Of a DNA stretch of 7,124 bases, positions 1 through 5,768 are shown in pieces. The position numbers and the translations under genes were made by a program. Source of the DNA: an uncultured Desulfuromonas sp. GTDB taxonomy: Bacteria > Desulfobacterota > Desulfuromonadia > Desulfuromonadales > Trichloromonadaceae. The stretch covers positions 1-7,124 of the forward strand of contig CALJLX010000532.1 of NCBI GenBank assembly GCA_937982495.1, given 5' to 3'. The notes under the pieces are model-generated. The model did not search any database and was not told the origin of the DNA. It worked only from the letters and a program-made list of their open reading frames with translations. Positions within the stretch are counted from its first letter, which is position 1. Every line of letters begins with the position of its first letter.

Positions 1-1097
1 AAATTGGTGGCGACATCCTCCAGATGATGGGCTTCGTCGAGGATGATGCGGTCGAAGGGAGGAAGGACAGCGGCGGTGGTGTAGTTGTCGGTGGCCATGC
101 GCAGGGCCAGGTCGGAGAGGAGCAGGGCGTGGTTGACCACCAGCAGGTCGGCCTGGGCCGCCAGCCGCCGGGCCTTGTGGAAGAAGCAGCCGGCGTAGTG
201 GGCGCAGCGCACCCGGGCGCACTGGTCGATTTCGCAGCGCACCTCTTCCCAGACCTGCTCCTTGGGCAGAAAAGGAAGATCTTCCTTGGAACCGTCGCCG
301 GTCCGTTCGGCCCAGTCAAGGATGGCGCGTAGCTCGCCGCTCAGCTCTTCCTCGAAGAGTCCCGGCTCCAGCCGGGCCGTCTCCGCCCGGCGCTTGCAGA
401 AGTAGTTGCCGCGCCCCTTGACCAGCACCGCGCGGAATTCCAGGTCGGTGGCCCGGCGCAGAAAGGGGAGATCCTTGCGGATCAGTTGCTCCTGGAGATT
501 GATGGTATTGGTCGAGACCACCACCCGTTCGCGGTTGGCCAGCGCCCAGAGGAGGGCCGGCACCAGGTAGGCGAGGCTTTTGCCGGTGCCGGTACCGGCC
601 TCGATCACCGCCAGGCGGCCGTGATTGAAGGCCTCCCCCACGGTGAAGGCCATGCGCAGCTGTTCCGGGCGGTCTTCATAGCCGGACAGGGCGCGGGCGA
701 CGAGCCCTTCCGGCCCGAGAATCTCGCCGATGCGCTCCGGCACCACCACCTCTTCCCGGTGGGAGGCGAAGGGTTCCACTACCCTGTACACATTTTCCAC
801 AGGGTTGTCCACAATCAGGAAGCCGACCCCCAGTTCGCCAAGGCGTCCGGCGATTTCGATGTCGGCCCGGGACGGTCGGAGGTTTCCCGAAGGGTGGTTG
901 TGGATGACCACGTCGCCGTGGCGGCAGAGTTGGAGGATGGCCGGAACCGCCTCGGCGTTGCCCCGGGCCAGCACCTCGGCATCGCAGACGCGCCCTTCGC
1001 TGTCGGCGCGGCCGAGAAAAAAGACCTCGTTGCCTCCCGCCGCCGCGATGGCGTGGCGCAACAACAGGCGGGCTTCGGCGGTAAAGCTTTGATTCAT
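1..1097 (-). CDS. JAMM (RadC-like)-DinG fusion: Fe-S superfamily 2 DNA helicase, 3' part missing
   Basis: ATP-dependent DNA helicase of the DinG/XPD family, expected to unwind DNA 5'-3' during repair or to resolve replication-transcription conflicts. The reading frame runs off the left edge, so only residues 1-365 are present. Residues 1 to about 110 form a RadC-like JAMM/MPN domain: Glu24, HNHPSG at 66-71 and Asp79 are the expected zinc ligands. The helicase part follows: a Q-motif-like YEDRPEQLRMA at 140-150, Walker A EAGTGTGKS at 166-174, and an Fe-S domain with Cys234, Cys293, Cys298 and Cys304, whose last three have the DinG-type +5/+6 spacing. An extra Cys288 is present. The DEAH box is at 354-357. 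The start (complement of 1095-1097) has AAGGAG ten bases upstream. It is divergent from the DUF302 gene. Helicase motifs IV-VI lie outside the window. Confidence 0.93.
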   Translation of the reverse strand, partial: MNQSFTAEARLLLRHAIAAAGGNEVFFLGRADSEGRVCDAEVLARGNAEAVPAILQLCRHGDVVIHNHPSGNLRPSRADIEIAGRLGELGVGFLIVDNPVENVYRVVEPFASHREEVVVPERIGEILGPEGLVARALSGYEDRPEQLRMAFTVGEAFNHGRLAVIEAGTGTGKSLAYLVPALLWALANRERVVVSTNTINLQEQLIRKDLPFLRRATDLEFRAVLVKGRGNYFCKRRAETARLEPGLFEEELSGELRAILDWAERTGDGSKEDLPFLPKEQVWEEVRCEIDQCARVRCAHYAGCFFHKARRLAAQADLLVVNHALLLSDLALRMATDNYTTAAVLPPFDRIILDEAHHLEDVATN

Positions 1098-1122
1098 GGG
1101 AAGAGGGCTCCTTGGTCGCGGC

Positions 1123-1151
1123 ATTATAGGGGAGGGGACGGGAAAAAGAAA
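1123..1151 (-). promoter_or_regulatory. Candidate sigma70 promoter of the helicase gene
   Basis: On the minus strand a perfect TATAAT (-10, 1123-1128) lies 17 bases from a poor -35 (TTTCTT, 1146-1151). Transcription would start near 1116 and give a leader of about 20 bases, just enough to hold the AAGGAG at 1108-1113. The weak -35 suggests modest or activator-dependent expression. Inferred from sequence only. Confidence 0.5.
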
Positions 1152-1186
1152 GGTGTGGAGCAGGCTTTTTTAATGGCGAAGAAAAT

Positions 1187-1233
1187 ATATATTGACAATT
1201 GAATATATGAGGGCATATTGTGCATATACACAA
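1187..1233 (+). promoter_or_regulatory. Stacked operator-like dyads in the DUF302 promoter
   Basis: Three inverted repeats overlap the promoter. ATATATT-N8-AATATAT (1187-1208) covers the -35; ATATG-N4-CATAT (1205-1218) covers the -10 region; TTGTGCATATACACAA (1218-1233, one mismatched pair) covers the expected start of transcription. The stretch is strongly AT-rich in a GC-rich window. The arrangement is typical of a repressor of the ArsR/GntR/TetR kind, but no such regulator is encoded in the window, so the ligand and protein are unknown. Confidence 0.5.
1192..1219 (+). promoter_or_regulatory. Sigma70-type promoter of the DUF302-transporter operon
   Basis: A perfect -35 TTGACA (1192-1197) is followed after 16 bases by CATATT (1214-1219), a 4-of-6 match to the -10. 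Start of transcription would be near 1226, leaving a leader of about 30 bases to the ATG at 1256. The strong -35 under overlapping dyads fits a promoter that is kept off by a repressor and opens on a signal. Confidence 0.6.
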
Positions 1234-1255
1234 ATCATCCCAAGGGAGCCCCTCC

Positions 1256-1669
1256 ATGAATCCAGCGGAAATCTACCGGGTCCATTCCTCGAAACCCCTC
1301 GAAAAATTTGTCGCCGATCTCGAACAAGCCGCCGTCAAGCGCGGCTTCGGCATCCACAATCGGGACATCATGGCCATGGCCGAGATCTACCGGGAGCACC
1401 AGGTGGCGATGCCGGAAGCGTTCGATCTGCACATGATCCAGATCTGCAAGCCGGACAAGTCCTCCCAGAGTTTCCAGACCAACATCGAGCGCGCCCCGCT
1501 CATGCCCAAATTCGTTATGGCCTTCAGTAAAGACGGCGCGACCGAGGTCCGTTTTCTTTACTACAGCAAGGAACTGATCGCCGCTATGATTCCCGGCGAT
1601 GCGACCTTCCCCGAGTCCCTGGAGCAGACCTACGGCGCGATTCGCACGATGATCGAGGAAGCCCTTTAA
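1256..1669 (+). CDS. DUF302 domain protein, 137 aa
   Basis: A small, probably cytoplasmic protein with no signal peptide or membrane segment. The pattern fits DUF302: an N-terminal alpha/beta part with a paired helix (residues 15-50), then the core HMIQICKPDKSSQSF (59-73) and LMPKFVMAFSKDG (82-94), which matches the family's Cys-x-Pro ... (L/M)xP-hydrophobic strand. The single cysteine is Cys64. The family has no agreed function; members often sit beside sulfur or metal transport and stress genes. I chose the ATG at 1256 because AAGGGAG (1242-1248) sits seven bases upstream; an earlier in-frame GTG at 1220 would lie inside the promoter dyad. The transporter gene follows after 77 bases without an obvious terminator, so the two are probably co-transcribed. 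Confidence 0.8.
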   Translation: MNPAEIYRVHSSKPLEKFVADLEQAAVKRGFGIHNRDIMAMAEIYREHQVAMPEAFDLHMIQICKPDKSSQSFQTNIERAPLMPKFVMAFSKDGATEVRFLYYSKELIAAMIPGDATFPESLEQTYGAIRTMIEEAL

Positions 1670-1746
1670 TGGGCGGATAAAAAACGTCCATTTCTCACGA
1701 CCCCTGGCTTCGGGCCCGCCACGCGGACCCCCGAGGAGAACAAACC

Positions 1747-2748
1747 ATGCTCAATTTTTTGAAAATCCTCCAGAAAAACCTGGCCCTGGCGATTCCCGTA
1801 TCGATGATTCTCGGCCTGCTCGCCGGCGGTTATCTTTTCGATGCCGCTCCCCTGAAAAATCTCATCATCCCCATCACCTTCCTGATGGTCTATCCGATGA
1901 TGGCGACCCTCAACGTGCGCTCGGTTTTCACCGGTTCCGACCTGCGTTTGCAGATCGTGACCCAACTGATCAACTTTGTGCTGATTCCGCTCGTCGTCTT
2001 CATTCTCGGCAAGCTCTTTTTCACCGGGGGCGAGGCCAAATACGGACTCTGGGCGGTGGGGCTCTTTCTCATCGGGGTCTTGCCGGCCTCGGGCATGACC
2101 ATCTCCTGGACCGGCTTCGCCAAGGGGAACAAGGAAGCGGCGACCAAGATGCTGGTCTTCGGTCTGCTCATCGGTGCCCTGGCGGCGCCGGTCTATACCA
2201 AGGTCTTCATGGGGGCGACGGTCGATGTGGATATGCTGCACATGTTTCAGCAGATCTGCCTCTTTGTCTTCCTGCCGCTGGTGGTGGGACTTCTGACCCA
2301 GAACTATCTGCGCAAAAAGCATGGGCAGAAGGCCTGGGCCGAGGTCTACAGCCCGATGTTTCCGCCCTTTTCGGCGCTGGGCGTGACGTTGATCGCTTTC
2401 GTCGCCATGGCCTTGAAGGCCCAGACGATTCTCGCCAACCCGGCGGATATCCTGAAGATTCTCATCCCGTTGGCGATCTTCTATCTGCTCTCCTATGTAC
2501 TGCTGTCGCTCGTCGGCAAGTTCTTCTTCCGCCGCGAGGATGCCATAGCCATGGTCTTCGGCGTGGTCATGCGCGACCTTTCCATCGCTCTGGCCATCGC
2601 CATGACCGCCTTCGGCAAGGAGGGGTCGACCATCGCTCTGCTCATCGCCCTGGCCTACGTCATCCAGATTCAGTCGGCGGCCTGGTATATTCGCCTGGTG
2701 CCGCGTATTTTCGGTGCCGCGCCGGGGGAAACGCCGACCAAGGCTTGA
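1747..2748 (+). CDS. BASS/ACR3-superfamily 10-TM transporter lacking the ACR3 cysteine
   Basis: Inner-membrane secondary transporter of the bile acid:sodium symporter / arsenical resistance-3 superfamily, 333 aa, full length for the family. About ten hydrophobic helices can be drawn: roughly 11-31, 37-55, 70-91, 101-122, 134-155, 165-185, 207-224, 234-256, 264-288 and 294-316. The helix-4 signature GVLPASGMTISW (110-121) corresponds to the ACR3 segment G-V-A-R-C-x-A-M-V-x-V-W, with Ala114 where ACR3 carries its essential cysteine; the only cysteine in the protein is Cys171. Such proteins are often auto-annotated as arsenic resistance proteins, but arsenite efflux is doubtful here; a different anion or organic acid is possible. 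GAGGAG (1733-1738) lies eight bases before the ATG. It is downstream of and probably co-transcribed with the DUF302 gene. Confidence 0.82.
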   Translation: MLNFLKILQKNLALAIPVSMILGLLAGGYLFDAAPLKNLIIPITFLMVYPMMATLNVRSVFTGSDLRLQIVTQLINFVLIPLVVFILGKLFFTGGEAKYGLWAVGLFLIGVLPASGMTISWTGFAKGNKEAATKMLVFGLLIGALAAPVYTKVFMGATVDVDMLHMFQQICLFVFLPLVVGLLTQNYLRKKHGQKAWAEVYSPMFPPFSALGVTLIAFVAMALKAQTILANPADILKILIPLAIFYLLSYVLLSLVGKFFFRREDAIAMVFGVVMRDLSIALAIAMTAFGKEGSTIALLIALAYVIQIQSAAWYIRLVPRIFGAAPGETPTKA

Positions 2749-2773
2749 TCTTTGGCGCCGGAGCGCCTTTAAT
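2745..2773 (+). promoter_or_regulatory. Candidate sigma70 promoter of the DUF134 operon, spacer holding a dyad
   Basis: TTGATC (2745-2750), overlapping the stop codon of the transporter, and TTTAAT (2768-2773, 5 of 6) are 17 bases apart. Most of the spacer is the dyad GGCGC-CGGA-GCGCC (2754-2767), which could be an operator. Alternatively the dyad plus the following TTT is a weak intrinsic terminator for the transporter operon; the short stem and T-run make this uncertain. Confidence 0.4.
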
Positions 2774-2786
2774 ATTGAAAGTCTTC

Positions 2787-2818
2787 CCGGGGGACAGGCG
2801 GTAACGGCTGTCCCCCGG
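2787..2818 (+). terminator. Strong GC hairpin in the DUF134 leader; terminator or leader element
   Basis: CCGGGGGACAG (2787-2797) and CTGTCCCCCGG (2808-2818) form a perfect 11-bp stem around a 10-base loop. No T-run follows on either strand, so it is not a standard intrinsic terminator. It ends eight bases before the AGGAG (2826-2830) of the DUF134 gene, so if the promoter just upstream is real, the hairpin sits at the 5' end of that mRNA and may stabilise it or modulate translation. The strand and role are inferred. Confidence 0.55.
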
Positions 2819-2837
2819 CTGTTGCAGGAGAGTTCCT

Positions 2838-3176
2838 ATGTCCCCCCGCCCCCGCAAGCCCCGTGTCTGTTGCCCCCATCGGGCGCCCGGCAGTTTGGTC
2901 TTCAAGCCCGCCGGAACGCCCCTATCCGAGCTGGAGCGCATCGATCTGAAGCGCGACGAGCTGGAGGCGATACGTCTCTGCGACCTCGATGGCCTCAGTC
3001 AGGAAGCTGCCGGCGAGCGCATGGGCGTTTCCCGGGGGACGGTGCAGCGCCTGGTTTCCGGCGCCCGGCGCAAGGTTGCCGCCGCCCTGGTCGCCGGTTC
3101 CGCTTTGCATATCGCCCCCTGGTCCGAAGAAGTGACCGGGGAGGAAGGGTCCGATGACGGAGAAACCGACGGATAA
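2838..3176 (+). CDS. DUF134 helix-turn-helix DNA-binding protein, 112 aa
   Basis: Small predicted transcription regulator of the DUF134 family. The match is clear along its length: a basic N-terminus MSPRPRKPRVCC, FKPAGTPLSELERIDLKRDELEAIRL written in two parts as FKPAGTPLSELE (22-33) and DLKRDELEAIRL (36-47), then a sigma70-region-4-like helix-turn-helix GLSQEAAGERMGVSRGTVQR (52-71), and a C-terminal helix with ARRKVAAAL. Cys11, Cys12 and Cys48 could bind a metal, though this is not established. DUF134 genes are commonly found next to NifX-like genes and are sometimes fused to that domain, which fits the genes at 5769-7026. AGGAG lies seven bases before the ATG. The gene overlaps the next one by 23 bases, so the two are translationally linked. 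Confidence 0.88.
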   Translation: MSPRPRKPRVCCPHRAPGSLVFKPAGTPLSELERIDLKRDELEAIRLCDLDGLSQEAAGERMGVSRGTVQRLVSGARRKVAAALVAGSALHIAPWSEEVTGEEGSDDGETDG

Positions 3177-4464
3177 TCCCGCCCATCTCGCCACCATTCT
3201 CGACAGCGTCGCCGACGGCGTCTTTACCGTCGACGACGAGATGCGGATCACCTGGTTCAATCGGGCCGCCGAGGAAATCACCGGCTTTTCCCGGGCCGAG
3301 GCGCTGGGGCAACGCTGCTGCGAAATCTTTCGCAGCAGTGTCTGTTTCAGCGCCTGCCCGGTGCGCGAGGCGATGACGGGAGGCGCCGATGTGCTCAACC
3401 GCGAGGTCGATATCCTCGACCGGGACAACCGCGAGCTCCCCATCTCGGTCAGCGCCTCGGTACTGCGGGACGAGGCCGGTCGCCCCGTTGGCGGGGTCGA
3501 AACCTTCCGCGACCTTTCGCGCCTGCGCGCCCTGCAGCGGGAGGTCGAAAAAAAATACACCTTTCACGATCTGGTCAGCCGCCATCCCGCCATGCGTCGG
3601 CTTTTCGACGTTCTTCCCGACGTGGCGGCGAGCGGGGCGACGGTCCTGCTGCACGGCGAGAGCGGCTGCGGCAAGGAACTCTTTGCCCGCGCCCTGCACG
3701 ATCTCAGCCCCCGCCGCGGCGGGCCGCTGGTCACGGTGAATTGCGGCGCCCTGCCGGAGACGCTGCTCGAAGCGGAAATCTTCGGCGCCAAGAAGGGGGC
3801 CTACACCGGCGCGGTGGCCGATCGTCCCGGCCGTCTGGAACAGGCGGAAAAGGGCACCCTCTTTCTCGATGAAATCGGCGATTTGCCCCTCTCCCTGCAG
3901 GTCAAGTTGCTGCGGGTGCTGGAGAACCGCGAGTACCAGCCCCTCGGTGGGCGGCGGTCGCGTATCGCCGATGTGCGCTTCATCGCCGCCAGCCACCGCG
4001 ACCTGGAAGCGATGGTCGCCGAAGGCACCTTCCGCCGCGATCTCTTCTTCCGGGTCAATGTCGTCAAGCTCTCCATCCCGCCCTTGCGGGAACGCCGCGA
4101 GGATATCCCCCTGCTGCTGGACATGGCCCTGGACCGCTTCAACCGCGCCTACGGCAAAAAGTTGCGGGGCTTCACCCCCGACGCCCTGCGCCTGCTGCTC
4201 GACCATGACTATCCCGGCAATGTGCGGGAACTGCTCAATCTGGTGGAACGGGGGGTGATTCTGGAGCGGGGCGAACGGCTTGCTGCCGAACTCTTTTCCG
4301 AAGTGGCGTCGGCCGGCGCCCCCCTTGCCCCGCCGGCGCCGACAGCGGAGCCGTTGGAAGAGGTGCTGCGCCGCCACGGTGGCAACCAGACCCGCGCCGC
4401 CCGGGAGTTGGGGATAAATCGCACCACCCTCTGGCGCCGGCTGAAAAAGGCGCAACAGCCCTGA
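3154..4464 (+). CDS. PAS-AAA+-Fis sigma54-dependent transcription activator
   Basis: Bacterial enhancer-binding protein, 436 aa, that remodels sigma54-RNA polymerase with ATP. Domains in order: PAS sensor (about 9-125) with a cysteine cluster Cys55, Cys56, Cys64, Cys68; a short linker helix (122-138); AAA+ domain (about 140-375) with Walker A GESGCGKE at 168-175, the sigma54-contacting loop GAYTGA at 215-220, Walker B GTLFLDE at 234-240, arginine-finger region FRRDLFFRVNV at 293-303, and sensor II GNVREL at 355-360; a proline/alanine-rich linker (383-400); and a Fis-type HTH (about 402-432). Every part needed for activation is present. There is no receiver domain, so control is probably by direct sensing, with redox or metal acting on the cysteines as an inference. 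AGGAAGGG precedes the ATG. Likely target: the promoter at 5741. Confidence 0.95.
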   Translation: MTEKPTDNPAHLATILDSVADGVFTVDDEMRITWFNRAAEEITGFSRAEALGQRCCEIFRSSVCFSACPVREAMTGGADVLNREVDILDRDNRELPISVSASVLRDEAGRPVGGVETFRDLSRLRALQREVEKKYTFHDLVSRHPAMRRLFDVLPDVAASGATVLLHGESGCGKELFARALHDLSPRRGGPLVTVNCGALPETLLEAEIFGAKKGAYTGAVADRPGRLEQAEKGTLFLDEIGDLPLSLQVKLLRVLENREYQPLGGRRSRIADVRFIAASHRDLEAMVAEGTFRRDLFFRVNVVKLSIPPLRERREDIPLLLDMALDRFNRAYGKKLRGFTPDALRLLLDHDYPGNVRELLNLVERGVILERGERLAAELFSEVASAGAPLAPPAPTAEPLEEVLRRHGGNQTRAARELGINRTTLWRRLKKAQQP

Positions 4465-4482
4465 TTCCCCTATGAGGTCTTC

Positions 4483-5514
4483 ATGCCGCCCATTCTTCAG
4501 GAAACCTTTCTCCATGCCTTGATGATCAGCGGCTTCGTCTTCGTGATGATGCTGGTCATCGAATATCTCAATGTTCTCACCCAAGGGGTCTGGCAGGAAG
4601 GGCTGCGCGGCAGCCGCTGGCGGCAATATCTGCTGGCGGCTTTTCTCGGCGCCTCCCCCGGCTGTCTCGGGGCCTTCGCCGTCGTTTCCCTCTATTCCCA
4701 CCGGGTCGTCTCCCTGGGGGCGGTGGTCGCGGCGATGGTCGCCACCAGCGGCGACGAATCCTTCGTCATGCTCACCCTGATTCCACAAGCCTCCCTCGGC
4801 CTCTTCTCGGTGCTCATGCTGGTCGGGCTGGCGGCGGGGATTCTCACCGATCGGTTGGTGTCGGAACGCGCGGCCGCCTGTCCCCTGGACGGGCCCGGCA
4901 TCGCCTATCACCCACAGGAACCGTGCCGCTGTTTCCCCCGGGGTCAGATCCTTGCCCAGTGGCGGCACTGCACTCTCGCCCGGGCCGTGCTGATGCTCAC
5001 CCTGACCCTCTTTTCCCTGGGCCTGGCGGCGGGCTGGGTGGGGCCGCCGGCCTGGAACTGGGTGCGCCTGACCCTGCTGCTGACGACCCTGACCGGGCTC
5101 TTCATCGTCGCCACCGTCCCCGATCATTTTCTCGAAGAACACCTCTGGCACCATGTGGCGCGGGTGCATGCACCGCGGATCTTCCTCTGGACCTTCGGCG
5201 CCCTGCTGGTGATGCATCTGCTGCTCAAGCCCCTCAACCTGGAGGGCTGGATCGCCGCCAATCCCCTATGGCTGCTGCTGATCGCCGGGCTGGTCGGCCT
5301 AATTCCTGAGTCGGGACCTCACCTGATCTTCGTCACCCTCTACAGCCAGGGGGTTATCCCCTTCAGCGTGCTGTTGACCAGCTCCATCGTTCAGGACGGT
5401 CACGGCATGCTCCCCCTGCTGGCCGAATCGCGCCGGGATTTTTTTCAGGTCAAGGGGATCAATCTGGCGGTCGGCCTGCTGGTCGGGGGGCTCGTGCAGC
5501 TGTTTTCCGGATAG
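4483..5514 (+). CDS. ArsP_2-type 10-TM putative heavy-metal/manganese exporter
   Basis: Polytopic inner-membrane protein, 343 aa, matching the family described as putative 10-TM heavy-metal exporter (ArsP_2, also annotated putative manganese transporter). Visible family motifs: an acidic first helix VIEYLN (25-30), GASPGCLGA (56-64), ATSGDESF (87-94), DHFLEEHLWHH (214-224), IPESGPH (274-280) and SSIVQDGHGMLPLLAESR (300-317). Together the buried Glu, Asp, His and Cys61 look like a metal path. The central loop holds Cys133, His143, Cys148, Cys150, His162 and Cys163, a possible cytoplasmic metal-binding site. The substrate is not known from sequence. The start follows the activator stop by 18 bases with a modest GAGG five bases upstream, so it belongs to the DUF134-activator operon. 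Its position between the activator and the NifX-like genes suggests a shared metal theme. Confidence 0.82.
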   Translation: MPPILQETFLHALMISGFVFVMMLVIEYLNVLTQGVWQEGLRGSRWRQYLLAAFLGASPGCLGAFAVVSLYSHRVVSLGAVVAAMVATSGDESFVMLTLIPQASLGLFSVLMLVGLAAGILTDRLVSERAAACPLDGPGIAYHPQEPCRCFPRGQILAQWRHCTLARAVLMLTLTLFSLGLAAGWVGPPAWNWVRLTLLLTTLTGLFIVATVPDHFLEEHLWHHVARVHAPRIFLWTFGALLVMHLLLKPLNLEGWIAANPLWLLLIAGLVGLIPESGPHLIFVTLYSQGVIPFSVLLTSSIVQDGHGMLPLLAESRRDFFQVKGINLAVGLLVGGLVQLFSG

Positions 5515-5531
5515 GGCTTCCGTCGCCGGGA

Positions 5532-5568
5532 TGTTGCATCTGTTGCAGGTGTTGCGCTCTCCGTTGCG
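5532..5568. repeat. Tandem TGTTGC(A/G) repeats, activator-site candidates
   Basis: TGTTGCA at 5532-5538 and 5541-5547 and TGTTGCG at 5550-5556 recur at exactly 9-base intervals; a fourth, degenerate copy CGTTGCG is at 5562-5568. They lie just after the exporter stop codon, about 90 bases upstream of a palindrome of the same heptamer. The likeliest role is as low-affinity half-sites for the neighbouring activator or DUF134 protein; this is inference. Confidence 0.55.
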
Positions 5569-5629
5569 AAAGATTTGTTCCCTTTTCTTCATAAAAAACC
5601 GAGTCCTTCCGCCTTTCTCCCGGACAAGC

Positions 5630-5647
5630 CTGTTGCACATGCAACAG
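5630..5647. promoter_or_regulatory. Palindromic upstream activator site for the NifX-like operon
   Basis: CTGTTGCA-CA-TGCAACAG is an 18-base palindrome with perfect 8-base arms. It is centred about 103 bases before the -24 element and about 128 bases before the expected start of transcription, the usual place for an enhancer-binding protein. It also fits the loose TGT-N10-ACA shape of NifA-type sites. The activator encoded at 3154-4464 is the obvious candidate protein. An RNA hairpin is possible but its T-rich stretch begins some 15 bases later, which makes a terminator less likely. Confidence 0.65.
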
Positions 5648-5650
5648 CTG

Positions 5651-5740
5651 CCGTCTTCATCAGTTTTCTTTTTGTCTTCTTCTTTCTTGTAACTATCCGA
5701 AATAAATAAGTAAAAATCTTAATTGCATACGGTTTGATTT
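5651..5740. other. AT-rich spacer between activator site and sigma54 promoter
   Basis: About 90 bases sharply poorer in GC than the genes around them, starting with a pyrimidine tract (about 5661-5688) followed by A-runs. No open reading frame of merit. DNA looping between activator and sigma54 polymerase often needs bendable DNA or IHF; a partial IHF match is present on the minus strand (AATCAA, near 5734-5739), with the second half poorly conserved. Confidence 0.35.
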
Positions 5741-5756
5741 TGGCACGTCTCGTGGA
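5741..5756 (+). promoter_or_regulatory. Sigma54-like -24/-12 promoter of the NifX-like operon
   Basis: TGGCACG-N4-GTGGA: the -24 half is perfect and the spacing to the -12 half is correct, but the -12 half matches TTGCW at only three of five places and reads GG where GC is nearly invariant. Support comes from the palindrome upstream and the sigma54 activator gene nearby. Expected start is near 5767, which leaves almost no leader before the ATG at 5769. Confidence 0.5.
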
Positions 5757-5768
5757 ATAAGGATGGGT

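Noticed and set aside
486..1202. A 238-codon plus-strand frame
   Set aside because: Antisense to the helicase, whose Walker A, Fe-S cysteines and DEAH box are unmistakable; no family resemblance and no SD.
676..1257. A 193-codon minus-strand frame overlapping the helicase start
   Set aside because: Out of frame with the helicase, crosses both promoters, and yields an Arg/Pro/Gly-rich product.
1666..2322. A 218-codon minus-strand frame
   Set aside because: Antisense to the transporter; hydrophilic low-complexity product typical of the complement of membrane-protein codons.
1747..2748. Arsenite efflux pump (ACR3)
   Set aside because: The cysteine that ACR3 needs in helix 4 is an alanine here, and there is no arsC or arsR next to it.
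2995..5217. A 740-codon open frame on the minus strand
   Set aside because: It lies antisense to the activator and exporter, which have clear family motifs; the translation is low-complexity (Gly, Gln, His, Arg rich), as expected when GC-rich codons are read backwards.
5532..5568. CRISPR array
   Set aside because: Repeats of 7 bases with 2-base gaps are far too short, and there are no spacers or cas genes.
5630..5700. Intrinsic terminator of the exporter operon
   Set aside because: The 8-bp palindrome would leave a 2-base loop and the T-rich stretch starts about 15 bases later and is broken by C and G; it fits a protein-binding site better.
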